Assembly: GCA_900764695.1 (NCBI GenBank)
Contig: CAAFOY010000030.1
Location: 62,001 to 126,000, forward strand
Source of the DNA: Lachnospiraceae bacterium
GTDB taxonomy: Bacteria > Bacillota_A > Clostridia > Lachnospirales > Lachnospiraceae
Length of the DNA stretch: 64,000 nucleotides
Direction of reading: 5' to 3'
This document shows, piece after piece, positions 38,576 through 47,837 of this stretch; positions within the stretch are counted from its first letter, which is position 1, and each line of letters starts with the position of its first letter. The translations under genes and the position numbers were made by a program. The notes under the pieces are model-generated. The model had not been told where the DNA came from. It made no database searches and saw only the letters and a program-made list of their open reading frames with translations.

Positions 38576-38604
38576 TATACACAACTTTTTTATTGTGCTA
38601 ATAT
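38576..38604 (+). promoter_or_regulatory. Extended -10 promoter for the radC-mre operon
   Basis: An extended -10, TGCTAATAT at 38596-38604, is preceded by TATACA (4 of 6 to consensus) at 17-base spacing. It lies 41 bases before radC and no other promoter is evident before the cell-shape genes. Confidence 0.5.
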
Positions 38605-38644
38605 ATATGGGTGCCTTGTATTTGGAGAGAAGGAATGGAGGCAT

Positions 38645-39340
38645 ATGAACAATATAAAAGATTTACCGGTTAATGACAGACCTTATGAGAAGTGTTTTGC
38701 AAAAGGTCCTGAATATTTAACTGACGTGGAGTTACTTGCAGTAATTTTGAGAACAGGAACAAATGGCATCAGTTCATTTGACTTATCCAAAGATATTTTG
38801 TCATACAAATCTCAAAATGGTAAACAGGATTTGCTGTCAATAATGCATATGACAAAGGAACAACTTCTGAGTATTAAGGGAGTTGGCATGGTTAAGGCAG
38901 TTCAGATTATGTGTGTAAGGGAACTTGTAAGACGCATATCATCAGTAAAGGCAAAGGATTCTATCCAATATAATATTCCTTCAACAATTGCAGATTATTA
39001 TATGGAACAGCTAAGACATTTAGAGCAGGAGAATCTTGTTGTAATGTTTTTGGATACTAAATGCCATTTAATTAAGGATATGACAATAACTAAAGGAACA
39101 GTTAATCAGTCCCTTATTTCGTCAAGGGAGATTTTTGTTGAGGCTTTAAGATGTGATGCTGTGAATATTATACTTATACATAATCATCCAAGTGGAGACT
39201 GTACTCCAAGCAGAGATGACATGGCAAGCACATTAGCAATTAGTAAAGCAGGCAAAATTATAGGAATTAACGTTTTAGATCACATTATAATAGGGGACAG
39301 AAGTTATTCAAGTCTAAGAGAATTAAAACTTATGAAATAG
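38645..39340 (+). CDS. radC: RadC family protein (JAB/MPN domain)
   Basis: This 231-residue protein has N-terminal helix-hairpin-helix-like motifs (LLSIKGVGMVKAVQIM) and a C-terminal JAB metalloprotease-like domain with IHNHPSGDCTPSRDD. Despite the name, a DNA repair role is not supported for this family, and its function remains unsettled. GAATGGAGGCAT holds the ribosome binding site. Its position before mreB is standard in Firmicutes. Confidence 0.93.
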   Translation: MNNIKDLPVNDRPYEKCFAKGPEYLTDVELLAVILRTGTNGISSFDLSKDILSYKSQNGKQDLLSIMHMTKEQLLSIKGVGMVKAVQIMCVRELVRRISSVKAKDSIQYNIPSTIADYYMEQLRHLEQENLVVMFLDTKCHLIKDMTITKGTVNQSLISSREIFVEALRCDAVNIILIHNHPSGDCTPSRDDMASTLAISKAGKIIGINVLDHIIIGDRSYSSLRELKLMK

Positions 39341-39364
39341 CTTCTTAAAATGAAAGGACAGATT

Positions 39365-40396
39365 ATGAGTCGTAGTGTTTTTGGAATTGATTTTGGTACA
39401 AGCACCATAAAAATTTACAATGGTTTAACCAAAACAGTAATAACAGAAAAAGACATAATAGCTATAAAGAATAAAACACAATTATTTGAGTTTGGTGATG
39501 AGGCATTGAAAATGTATGAAAAAACACCACCTAACATTAACATTATTTTTCCAATTAAGTATGGAGTTATAGCAGATTTAAAGAATATGAAGCTTTTGTT
39601 TGAAAGCTTTTATAAGAAGATAACTAAGGCAAGCGGTAGCAAGATGGGAAGATTTTGTATTGCAGTACCTACAGACATTACAGAAGTTGAAAAAAGAGCT
39701 TTTTACGATGTGGTCGCAAAGTCTGACATTAAAGCACGCGAAATAAAAATTGTTGAAAAGCCTATTGCAGATGCAGTAGGATTACAGATAGACATGAACA
39801 GCCAGAAGGGAAATCTTATAGTAAACATAGGGGCAGATACAACTGAGATTTCCGTTATTTCAATGGGAGGTATTGTTGTCAGCAGAATAATTAAATTAGG
39901 TGGAAACAATATTGACCAGATGATTTGTGATGTTGTAAAAAGAAGATACAACATATATATTGGATTAAGGACAGCTGAAAAGATAAAGATTGCGTTGGCT
40001 GATGCTATTTATTCAGAAGATGAAAATAACGAAGATGATATTTTATATGTTTTTGGAAGAAATGTTATTACAGGACTTCCATCTGAAAGAGCTGTTGCAA
40101 AGGATACAATTTGCGAGGCAATTAAACCGTTTTTTGATGAGATGGTTGATTCCATAAAGACTATATTGGAAAGAACACCACCTGAACTTTCAGCTGATAT
40201 ACTTGAAACAGGAATGTACTTAACAGGAGGCTCAGCATCAATTAGAAATTTAGACAAGCTTATTGCACAGGAAACTGACTTAAAGGTTAATACAGTTAAG
40301 AATCCTGAAGCGTCAGTTATAAGAGGAATTTCCTTAATTGTATCAGACTCACAGTATAAGAAGTTAATGTATGAGCCAAAACAGAGTTCATTCTAG
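39365..40396 (+). CDS. mreB: Rod-shape-determining protein MreB
   Basis: This 343-residue bacterial actin homologue guides lateral wall synthesis. ATP-binding blocks are GIDFGTSTIKIY at the N-terminus, NIGADTTEISVISMGGIV and LTGGSASIRNLDKL. An upstream ATG in frame at 39350 is poorly placed; AAAGGA at 39353-39358 supports the ATG at 39365 (MSRSVFGIDFG). It is the first of mreB, mreC, mreD, PBP2 and rodA, all elongasome parts. The phosphate-1 region has STIKI, slightly different from the common TxNT. Confidence 0.93.
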   Translation: MSRSVFGIDFGTSTIKIYNGLTKTVITEKDIIAIKNKTQLFEFGDEALKMYEKTPPNINIIFPIKYGVIADLKNMKLLFESFYKKITKASGSKMGRFCIAVPTDITEVEKRAFYDVVAKSDIKAREIKIVEKPIADAVGLQIDMNSQKGNLIVNIGADTTEISVISMGGIVVSRIIKLGGNNIDQMICDVVKRRYNIYIGLRTAEKIKIALADAIYSEDENNEDDILYVFGRNVITGLPSERAVAKDTICEAIKPFFDEMVDSIKTILERTPPELSADILETGMYLTGGSASIRNLDKLIAQETDLKVNTVKNPEASVIRGISLIVSDSQYKKLMYEPKQSSF

Positions 40397-40426
40397 AAAG
40401 ATAAAATATAAAGGATATGATTGATT

Positions 40427-41278
40427 ATGAAAAAACCATCTAACTTTAAAGTAAAACCAAAAATTTTAATATCACTTTTAACATTATTATGTGTTGTATG
40501 CTTAATTTTGTCGGCCATTGTTCCGTCATTTTCAAAGCCTTTTAAGTTTGCTACGGGAATTATGGTAGTTCCTTTGCAGGAAGGTGTAAACAGAATCGGC
40601 ACATGGTTTACTGACAAGGAAGAATTAATGAAGTCAGTAAAGAAACTTAAAAGTGAAAATAAAAAATTAAATGAAAAGGTAGACGAATTAACAGAAGAAA
40701 ACAGTCTTTTAGCACAGAATAAGTACAAGTTAGACAGATTGGAAGAGTTATACAATCTTGATAATGAATATTCAAAGTATAAAAAAGTGGCTGCTTCTGT
40801 TATTGGAAAAGACACAGGTAATTATTTTAATATTTTCACAATTGATAAAGGTTCTTCTGATGGAATACAGGAGGGTATGAATGTTATAAGTGGTGGTGGC
40901 CTTGTTGGTATAGTTTCCGATGTAGGGCGTAACTATGCTAAGGTTAGAGCCATAATTGATGATGAAAGTGGTGTTAGTGCTTCATTTGCAAATACTTCTG
41001 ACTCAGCCATTGTAAGTGGTGACTTGAAGAAGATTGATGAGGGGCTAATTAATATTACCGGAATTGACATTAATGCTGAAGTTTCAGCAGGAGACATGGT
41101 TGTTACATCACAAATAAGTGATAAGTTTCTTCCCGGAATACTTATTGGTTATGTAAAATCAGTATCAAAGGATTCTACAGGACTTACAAAGTCAGGAACT
41201 TTAATACCTGTAGTTGACTTTAAACATATAAACGAGGTACTTGTTATAAAACAGCTTAAAGAAAGTTTGAAGGACTAA
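40427..41278 (+). CDS. mreC: Rod-shape-determining protein MreC
   Basis: MreC links the cytoplasmic MreB to wall enzymes. The protein, about 283 residues, has one N-terminal membrane helix (about 13-33), a coiled coil rich in Lys/Glu (about 65-100, KLKSENKKLNEKVDELTEEN), and a beta-rich extracellular domain with SDGIQEGMNVISGGGLVGIVS. The start is not fully fixed: AAGGA at 40411 allows TTG 40421 or ATG 40427, and ATG is preferred here. Confidence 0.93.
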   Translation: MKKPSNFKVKPKILISLLTLLCVVCLILSAIVPSFSKPFKFATGIMVVPLQEGVNRIGTWFTDKEELMKSVKKLKSENKKLNEKVDELTEENSLLAQNKYKLDRLEELYNLDNEYSKYKKVAASVIGKDTGNYFNIFTIDKGSSDGIQEGMNVISGGGLVGIVSDVGRNYAKVRAIIDDESGVSASFANTSDSAIVSGDLKKIDEGLINITGIDINAEVSAGDMVVTSQISDKFLPGILIGYVKSVSKDSTGLTKSGTLIPVVDFKHINEVLVIKQLKESLKD

Positions 41279-41280
41279 AT

Positions 41281-41814
41281 ATGAAACGTAGAGTATTGAA
41301 CATTGTAATTACAGGTGCAATTATTATTGTATCATTTGTTCTTCAAAGCTATTTGTCATTAGTCAGCGGACAGTCTTTTGTAGTACCTAATCTACTATTA
41401 ATTGTAACAAGCATATTTGGATTCATAAAGGGGTCAAACTATGGAAGTGTTACAGGATTGTTCTGCGGTCTTTTGGTAGACGTGGCTTTTGGAGATGTAA
41501 TAGGATTGTTTGCACTTATATACATGTATATAGGATTTATAAGTGGTGTCTTTAAGAAGATATTATATAGTGACCATATATTTATGCCAATGCTTGTAGT
41601 ATTTGTAAACGATTTTTTATATAATCTTGCATATTATGTGTTTAGATTTTTACTGAGAAATAAGTTAGACTTTTCATATTATTTTGAAAAAGTAATTTTA
41701 CCAGAAATGATTTTTACAACATTTCTAACACTAATTTTCTATAAACTATTTTGTTTATTAGATGAAAAAATATTGAGAGAAAAACAGGAGAATAGGTTTA
41801 GTTTTGATAAGTGA
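41281..41814 (+). CDS. mreD: Rod-shape-determining membrane protein MreD
   Basis: This 177-residue protein has 5-6 hydrophobic helices, and its position after mreC identifies it as MreD, the integral membrane partner. FGFIKGSNYGSVTGLFCGLLVDVAFGD contains the typical GxxxGFxxGLLxD pattern. It overlaps the PBP gene by 11 bases. Confidence 0.9.
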   Translation: MKRRVLNIVITGAIIIVSFVLQSYLSLVSGQSFVVPNLLLIVTSIFGFIKGSNYGSVTGLFCGLLVDVAFGDVIGLFALIYMYIGFISGVFKKILYSDHIFMPMLVVFVNDFLYNLAYYVFRFLLRNKLDFSYYFEKVILPEMIFTTFLTLIFYKLFCLLDEKILREKQENRFSFDK

Positions 41815-44629
41815 TTTTTTTTATACGATATCTAAAATTATAAAATCAAGAATTTTTATTGTAAGTCTATTTATAATAGGGCTGTTTGCCGTACTTTTAT
41901 ATAGAGTGTTCGATTTACAGATTATAAACGAGAATTACTATATGAGTACCTATATTCAGAAAACAGAGAAAACAATATACAAATCAGGAACAAGAGGAAA
42001 AATTCTTGACAAAAGCGGTAAAGTATTGGCATATGATGCTTTGTCTTATGCAGTTACTATTGAAGATAAAATTGACAGTTCAGATACAAAAAATTCCCAG
42101 CTTAATGACATTGTAAGTCAGACCATCGATATTATTGAAAAATATGGTGACAAGGTTACTGTTGATTTTCCAATAAGTCTTACAAAGGATGGCAAATGGG
42201 AATACAATATTACCTCCGAAGCAGGAATACTTCGTTTTAAAAAGAATGTTACAAGTAATGACTGCAAAGTTAAGGATGTAGACTATACTAATGCAACAGC
42301 TCCGGAAATGATGAACTATTTAAAAAATCAGTTCTTTGAAGTTACAGGTGATGTGGATAATGATAAACTTTTAAAAATCATCTCAATCCGTTATAACATT
42401 TATCTGCATTCCGGGCAGAAATATATAACAACGACAGTTGCTCAGGATGTTTCAAAGGAAACAATGGTTGCAATTCAGGAAAACGCTTCCACATTAAAAG
42501 GTGTTAAGGCTGAAGAACAGAACATTAGAAAATATAATGACAGCCTGTACTATGCACCAATTCTTGGATATACAGGAACAATTTCTGAAACTCAGCTTGA
42601 AGAATTTAATGCTCAGGGAAAAAACTATATTAGTAGCGATGTTGTTGGTAAGGCTGGTTTAGAGTCTGCTTATGAAGATTATCTTCAGGGAACCCGTGGG
42701 GAACAGAAAGTTTTCATAGATAGTACAGGTAAGGTGCTTAGTACAGTGTCTGAGAAAGATTCCACGGAAGGTAATGATGTATATATGACAATAGACAGCA
42801 AACTTCAGAAAGCAACATATAAACTTTTGGAAAAGAAGATTGCTTCAATTCTTATTTCTGAAATAGTTAATTATGATGTTAATGAAGATGCCGAAACAGA
42901 CGATGACATTCATTACATTCCTGTTAAGAAAGTTTATTCACAGCTTGTGGCTAATAATGTTGTAAGTCTTAAGAAACTTTCAAGAAAGTCAGCTACAGCT
43001 AATGAAAAGAAAGTAAATAGAGAATATAAAAAAGCAGTATCAGATGTTGTGAAGGTTATTAAGTCCCAGTTAAATTCTGACAAAGGCAAAGTATACAATG
43101 ATGCAAGCAAAGAGTATCAGGAATACTATGATTATATTTATGACCTTTTAAAGAATGATGGAATACTTCTTACATCATCTATTGATACAAAGGATAAAAC
43201 ATATAATAACTATGTTGATGGAAAAATAAGCATAAATGAGTTTATTAAATATTCAATAAAGAAGAATTGGATTAATATTGAAGGACTTCATGTAAGCGAT
43301 GCTTATTTGTCTGCTGATGAAACTTATAATCTTTTAAAGGATTATATAGTTGAAGATATGAGTAGTAACACTTCTTTTGGTAAGAAAGTTATGTATTACA
43401 GAATATATGACGGCACAATTCACAGTAGCGAAATATTAATGCTTCTGTTTGATCAAAATATTTTACAGGAAGATGAACAGGCGTACAGCCAGTTACAGAC
43501 ATATAATTCAACATATAATTATAGTTTCATTATTAAACAGATTAAAAAGCTGAATATTACACCTGCTCAGATTGCACTTGATCCGTGTTCAGGCACAATT
43601 GTTGTAACTGATCCTAATAACGGACAGATAAGAGCTCTTGTAACATACCCAAGTTATGATAACAACATGCTTTCAGGTACAGTTGATCCTGATTACTGGC
43701 AGCAACTGGTTGAGGATCAGTCAGATCCTTTATATAACAGGGCCACACAAGGTGCAACAGCCCCGGGTTCAACATTCAAGATGACAACGACTATGGCAGC
43801 TATGGAAAACGATGTGGTAGGTCAGTATGAAACAGTAGTTGATAAAGGCAAGTTTGAAAAAGTAACACCTTCACCTAAGTGTTGGATTTATCCGTCAGCA
43901 CATGGCGCTGAAAATGTTATGAATGCCATTGCAGATTCATGTAACTATTTCTTTTACGAAATGGGTTACAGACTTGGAACAGTAAATGGAAAATATGACA
44001 GTGCAACAGGACTTAAAAAGATTGAACCATATGCAACAAAGCTTGGTCTTAATATGAAGTCAGGTGTAGAAATCACAGAAAGAGAACCACATTTTTCGAC
44101 AGAAAGTGCTATTCATTCCGCTATTGGACAGGGCAGTAATGCATATACACCGGTGCAGCTTGCAAGATATGTTTCTACAATAGCCAACGGTGGAAAGAAT
44201 TACAGCCTTACATTAATAAATAAAGTTGTAGATAAAGATGGCAAAACAGTATACAAGAAGAAAGCAGAATTAACTAATACAGTTAAAGCTTCAAGTAGTA
44301 CATGGGATGCCATTCATACAGGTATGAGAGAAGTAGTTACAGTTGGAACGGTACGTAAGTATTTTACTGACACAAAGATTAAGATTGCCGGAAAATCCGG
44401 TACAGCTCAGGAAAACTTACACAGAAACTCTCATTCATTATTTGTGGCATATGCACCTTACAATAAACCTAAACTTGGTGTAGTTGCCGTAATTCCTTTT
44501 GGCAATTCGTCACATGATTCTGCTGAGCTTGCAAAAAATGTGATTCAGTATTATTATGGTGAATTAAAAGATAAAGATTTAAATAAGGATGTACAAAAGC
44601 AGGATATTAAGAACACAACTCAAGACTAA
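41804..44629 (+). CDS. mrdA: Elongation-specific class B penicillin-binding protein (PBP2/MrdA type)
   Basis: This transpeptidase cross-links lateral-wall peptidoglycan with RodA. The 941-residue protein has an N-terminal membrane anchor (about 17-36), a dimerisation/pedestal domain, and a transpeptidase domain with S656-T-F-K, S712-C-N and K864-S-G-T. Between the TIDSKLQKA segment (about 329) and ALDPCSGTIVV (about 591) lies roughly 230 residues of hydrophilic, Lys/Asp-rich sequence that is absent from E. coli and Bacillus PBP2. It begins at TTG 41804, 11 bases inside mreD, with a weak ribosome binding site, so it depends on translational coupling. Confidence 0.93.
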   Translation: MISDFFYTISKIIKSRIFIVSLFIIGLFAVLLYRVFDLQIINENYYMSTYIQKTEKTIYKSGTRGKILDKSGKVLAYDALSYAVTIEDKIDSSDTKNSQLNDIVSQTIDIIEKYGDKVTVDFPISLTKDGKWEYNITSEAGILRFKKNVTSNDCKVKDVDYTNATAPEMMNYLKNQFFEVTGDVDNDKLLKIISIRYNIYLHSGQKYITTTVAQDVSKETMVAIQENASTLKGVKAEEQNIRKYNDSLYYAPILGYTGTISETQLEEFNAQGKNYISSDVVGKAGLESAYEDYLQGTRGEQKVFIDSTGKVLSTVSEKDSTEGNDVYMTIDSKLQKATYKLLEKKIASILISEIVNYDVNEDAETDDDIHYIPVKKVYSQLVANNVVSLKKLSRKSATANEKKVNREYKKAVSDVVKVIKSQLNSDKGKVYNDASKEYQEYYDYIYDLLKNDGILLTSSIDTKDKTYNNYVDGKISINEFIKYSIKKNWINIEGLHVSDAYLSADETYNLLKDYIVEDMSSNTSFGKKVMYYRIYDGTIHSSEILMLLFDQNILQEDEQAYSQLQTYNSTYNYSFIIKQIKKLNITPAQIALDPCSGTIVVTDPNNGQIRALVTYPSYDNNMLSGTVDPDYWQQLVEDQSDPLYNRATQGATAPGSTFKMTTTMAAMENDVVGQYETVVDKGKFEKVTPSPKCWIYPSAHGAENVMNAIADSCNYFFYEMGYRLGTVNGKYDSATGLKKIEPYATKLGLNMKSGVEITEREPHFSTESAIHSAIGQGSNAYTPVQLARYVSTIANGGKNYSLTLINKVVDKDGKTVYKKKAELTNTVKASSSTWDAIHTGMREVVTVGTVRKYFTDTKIKIAGKSGTAQENLHRNSHSLFVAYAPYNKPKLGVVAVIPFGNSSHDSAELAKNVIQYYYGELKDKDLNKDVQKQDIKNTTQD

Positions 44630-44689
44630 CCGGTCATTCCTGACTGAAAATACTAAAGATAATAATCATTAATATTTTAGGAGGGAAAA

Positions 44690-45487
44690 ATGAGTGAAGT
44701 AATTGTTGTTACATCAGGCAAGGGTGGTGTTGGAAAAACAACCATAACCGCAAACTTAAGCATTGCACTTTCAAAATTAGGGAAGAAAGTTATTGCAATT
44801 GATACTGATATTGGTCTTAGAAACTTAGATGTTGTCATGGGACTTGAAAATCACATAATTTACAATATTGTTGATGTTATAGAAGGTAATTGCAGATTAC
44901 ATCAGGCGATTATAAAGGACAGAAAACATAGTAATCTTTACCTTCTTCCAAGTGCCCAGTCTAAGGATAAGGATGCCATTAATCCTAACCAAATGGTGAA
45001 TCTTGTGGAAAAGTTAAAAACACAGTATGATTATATTCTTATTGACTGTCCTGCAGGAATAGAACAGGGATTTAGAAATGCAATTGCCGCCGCAACAACG
45101 GCTGTGGTTGTAACTACACCTGAAGTTTCTGCAATAAGGGATGCAGACAGAATAATAGGTTTACTTGAAAAAGACGGTATGGCTTCAATATACCTGCTTG
45201 TAAATAAGCTTAGACCTGATTTAGTTAAAAAGGGAGATATGATGTCTTCGGAAGATGTTTCAGAAATATTGGGTTCTGAAATTATCGGTTGTATTAATGA
45301 TGATGTTAATGTGGTAATTGCAACTAACAGAGGTGAAGCTTTAGTAGACCAGAATACATCAACAGGAAAGTCCTTAACCCACATAGCAGAAAAGTTAACA
45401 GGGGAAAAGATTTATATGGACAAGGACGAAAGAAGATTTTCTCTTCTGTTTTTTAGAAACATATTCAGCAGGGGGGAGATAAAATGA
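44690..45487 (+). CDS. minD: Septum-site-determining ATPase MinD
   Basis: MinD is a membrane-cycling ParA-type ATPase that places the division site. The 265-residue protein has the deviant Walker A GKGGVGKTT at 10-18, DTDIGLRNLDVVMGLE, and an amphipathic C-terminal tail (RFSLLFFRNIF), which normally serves as membrane-targeting sequence. AGGAGGG lies just before the ATG. minC is usually directly upstream in Clostridia but there is no room for it here. Confidence 0.96.
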   Translation: MSEVIVVTSGKGGVGKTTITANLSIALSKLGKKVIAIDTDIGLRNLDVVMGLENHIIYNIVDVIEGNCRLHQAIIKDRKHSNLYLLPSAQSKDKDAINPNQMVNLVEKLKTQYDYILIDCPAGIEQGFRNAIAAATTAVVVTTPEVSAIRDADRIIGLLEKDGMASIYLLVNKLRPDLVKKGDMMSSEDVSEILGSEIIGCINDDVNVVIATNRGEALVDQNTSTGKSLTHIAEKLTGEKIYMDKDERRFSLLFFRNIFSRGEIK

Positions 45488-45729
45488 TTTTTAGAAAATT
45501 ATTTAAAAGAAGAAGATCTGGAACAATTGCAAGAGAAAGATTGCAGATTCTTCTTGTAACAGATAGAATAGGATGCAACCCCAATACAACAGAATCAATA
45601 AAAAATGATATTATTAATACTATTTCAAAGTATATTGATATTGATGTTGAAAATTGTATTGTAGAAATAAGACAGGAATCAGGGCCTTGCCTTATGGCAA
45701 GCATTCCAATCAAAGAGATTAAATGCTAA
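45484..45729 (+). CDS. minE: Cell division topological specificity factor MinE
   Basis: MinE stimulates MinD ATPase and drives its pole-to-pole cycling. The 81-residue protein has the N-terminal amphipathic MIFRKLFKRR, the contact region with ARERLQILLVTDR, and a C-terminal dimer domain ending with ESGPCLMASIPIKEI. It overlaps the minD stop as ATGA, with AGGGGGGAG upstream, so MinD and MinE are made in a coupled ratio. Confidence 0.95.
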   Translation: MIFRKLFKRRRSGTIARERLQILLVTDRIGCNPNTTESIKNDIINTISKYIDIDVENCIVEIRQESGPCLMASIPIKEIKC

Positions 45730-45764
45730 AAATGTGAAATATGCAAAAAAGAGGAAAAACATAA

Positions 45765-46916
45765 ATGTTAAAAAAAGCCATTAATTTTATGAAAAATTAC
45801 AAATTATCCAATTTTAATTTTAGATTATTTATATATGTTCTTGCTGTAACTGCAGTTGGAATATATGCAATAGGTAATGCAGCCGAGGCTGAAGGCTATC
45901 AGCTTAAACAGATTATAGGTTTAGTATTAAGTTTGGTAGTGCTTACAACATTCACGCTTATAAGTTACAAGTTTGTATTTAAATTTTACTGGGTTATATA
46001 TGGAGTAATGATATTTTTCCTATTATTGGTTATGCTATTTGGTGAAACAAACCTTGGAGCAAAAAGATGGATTGATTTAGGTTTTACTCAATTTCAGCCA
46101 TCGGAACTGGCAAAAATATTTCTGATTATTTTTATGGCAACGTATATTTATAAACATCAGGAAACTTTAAACACCTTTAAAACATTAGCTACGGTTGTAG
46201 TTTTCTCAATAATTCCTATAGGTTTTATATATAAACAGCCGGATTTATCAACAACAATAGTTATTTTTATAACTTTTTGTGCTATAATGTTTCTATCGGG
46301 TGTTCATTATAAGATTATTACAGGAGTGTTGGTAACAGCAATTCCGATAGTATTAGTAGTGGGATATATAGTTTTACAGCCAAGTAGTGGTATTTTGGCA
46401 GATTACCAGTATCAGAGAATCGAAAGCTTTTTAAATAAGGACAGTGATTCCCAGTCATCTAAGGATGATAAATGGCAACAGGAGAACTCTATTCTTGCCA
46501 TTGGCTCAGGGGGCTTAACCGGTAAGGGTTTTAATGACAATGGAAATGTTCTTTCTGTAAAAGAAGGCAATTTTCTTCCTGAATCACATACCGACTTTAT
46601 CTTCGCAATTGTAGGTGAAGAGTTAGGATTTGTGGGAGCTGCGGCTGTAATAATATTGTTATTTGCCATAGTTGTTGAATGTTTTATTACCGGTTCCAGG
46701 GCACCGACACTGCATGGAAGGCTGTTTTGTTTCGGATTTGGTGTACTTTTGGGAGTGCAATCATTTGTTAACATAGCAGTTACAACTATGATTTTACCAA
46801 ATACAGGTTTACCATTGCCTTTTGTAAGTTATGGATTGACATCATTAGTAAGTATGTACTGCGGAATAGGAATTGTACTTAACATAGGATTACAGAGAAA
46901 TAAAGCACTTGTATAG
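45765..46916 (+). CDS. rodA: SEDS peptidoglycan polymerase RodA
   Basis: RodA polymerises lipid II glycan strands with PBP2. The 383-residue protein has about 10 membrane helices, the conserved GAKRWIDLGFTQFQPSELAKI block and GLTGKGFNDNG / LPESHTDFIFAIVGEELGF, and the C-terminal PNTGLPLPFVSYGLTSL. In context (mreBCD, PBP2) it is RodA and not FtsW. It is followed 14 bases later by mgsA. Confidence 0.95.
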   Translation: MLKKAINFMKNYKLSNFNFRLFIYVLAVTAVGIYAIGNAAEAEGYQLKQIIGLVLSLVVLTTFTLISYKFVFKFYWVIYGVMIFFLLLVMLFGETNLGAKRWIDLGFTQFQPSELAKIFLIIFMATYIYKHQETLNTFKTLATVVVFSIIPIGFIYKQPDLSTTIVIFITFCAIMFLSGVHYKIITGVLVTAIPIVLVVGYIVLQPSSGILADYQYQRIESFLNKDSDSQSSKDDKWQQENSILAIGSGGLTGKGFNDNGNVLSVKEGNFLPESHTDFIFAIVGEELGFVGAAAVIILLFAIVVECFITGSRAPTLHGRLFCFGFGVLLGVQSFVNIAVTTMILPNTGLPLPFVSYGLTSLVSMYCGIGIVLNIGLQRNKALV

Positions 46917-46930
46917 ATAGGAGGAGATTT

Positions 46931-47329
46931 ATGAATATTGGATTAATTGCACATGATTCAAAGAAGAAATTAATGCAGAATTTTTGTATTGCGTATAGGG
47001 GAATTTTGTGTAAACACACACTATATGCAACAGGTACTACAGGAAGATTAATTGAAGAAGCTGCAAATTTATCAGTGTATAAATATCTTGCAGGACATTT
47101 AGGTGGGGAACAGCAGATGGCTTCACAGATTGAACAGAACCAGTTGGATTTACTTATTTTCTTAAGAGATCCACTTAATCCGAAGCACCATGAACCTGAT
47201 GTTCACAAGGCTGTACAGTTATGTGACATGCACAATATTCCACTTGCAACAAATGTTGCTACAGCTGAATTATTAATTAAGTCACTTGACAGAGGCGATT
47301 TGGAATGGCGTGAAATATATCGTAGTTAA
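46931..47329 (+). CDS. mgsA: Methylglyoxal synthase
   Basis: This 132-residue enzyme turns dihydroxyacetone phosphate into methylglyoxal, a bypass that releases phosphate when sugar phosphates accumulate. It has MNIGLIAHDSKK, ATGTTGRLI, GGEQQMA (phosphate binding) and FLRDPLNPKHHEPDV. Its place after rodA is conserved in Clostridia, although no direct link to cell shape is known. TAGGAGGAG precedes the ATG. Confidence 0.96.
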   Translation: MNIGLIAHDSKKKLMQNFCIAYRGILCKHTLYATGTTGRLIEEAANLSVYKYLAGHLGGEQQMASQIEQNQLDLLIFLRDPLNPKHHEPDVHKAVQLCDMHNIPLATNVATAELLIKSLDRGDLEWREIYRS

Positions 47330-47367
47330 TTCCTATGCTTAAATATAAAATAAGTCATTAAAATATA

Positions 47368-47414
47368 AAAGAGGTATTAATCTAATAATCATTTCATTAG
47401 ATTAATACCTCTTT
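47368..47414. terminator. Strong bidirectional terminator between mgsA and the DUF378 gene
   Basis: A perfect 19-bp stem is formed by 47368-47386 and 47396-47414 (AAAGAGGTATTAATCTAAT and its complement) around a 9-base loop. The arms begin and end with A and T runs respectively, so it can stop transcription from both the plus-strand shape operon and the minus-strand small gene. Confidence 0.9.
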
Positions 47415-47427
47415 GTGTCGAGGAATC

Positions 47428-47640
47428 TTATTCCTCTCCAAAAGCAGAAATTCTGCCAAAAAGACTAATAAGATACAAGCCACATAGTCCTATAATGGCA
47501 TATATTACTCTTGAAAGCCAAGTCATCTGTCCAAATAGAAAAGCCACAAGATCGAATTTAAAAAATCCAATCAGCCCCCAGTTTATTGCACCAATAATTA
47601 CAAGGGTTAACATTGTATAATCAAAACATTTGGATTTCAT
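47428..47640 (-). CDS. DUF378 small membrane protein
   Basis: This 70-residue protein has two hydrophobic helices and the DUF378 signature LTLVIIGAINWGLIGFFKFDLVAFLFG. Function unknown; members are widespread in Firmicutes. On the minus strand, GGAGGTAATAAA precedes the ATG at 47640, so the open frame extending 15 codons further is not used. It is the only minus-strand gene in the first 56 kb. Confidence 0.85.
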   Translation of the reverse strand: MKSKCFDYTMLTLVIIGAINWGLIGFFKFDLVAFLFGQMTWLSRVIYAIIGLCGLYLISLFGRISAFGEE

Positions 47641-47781
47641 TTTATTACCTCCTATGATTATATGTTCTTTTAGTATTTTTACCACAATTGATAAAAAAAT
47701 ACATAAAACTAAAATTTAATAAAACAATTGAAAAACTAATTAGAAAATCCACTAAAAAACTATTAAAAACGGCAGAAAATA

Positions 47782-47810
47782 TTGACTAACCATTTAAATT
47801 ATAAGATAAT
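47782..47810 (+). promoter_or_regulatory. Sigma-A promoter for the hlyD-like/yggS/sepF run
   Basis: TTGACT, 17 bases and GATAAT, 27 bases before the next gene's start. Both hexamers are one mismatch from consensus. The rest of the 200-base gap is AT-rich and shows nothing else. Confidence 0.75.
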
Positions 47811-47837
47811 TAAGGTTAGGTTTAAGGAGCATGTTAT

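Noticed and set aside
41905..41920. GTGTTCGATT inside the PBP gene as a third copy of the lexA-flanking repeat
   Set aside because: Only half of the repeat is shared and the palindrome is absent. It is in coding sequence, so chance is likely.
47641..47700. TATAAT-like element on the minus strand as a promoter for the DUF378 gene
   Set aside because: It would place the transcription start on top of the ribosome binding site and has no matching -35 at a normal distance.
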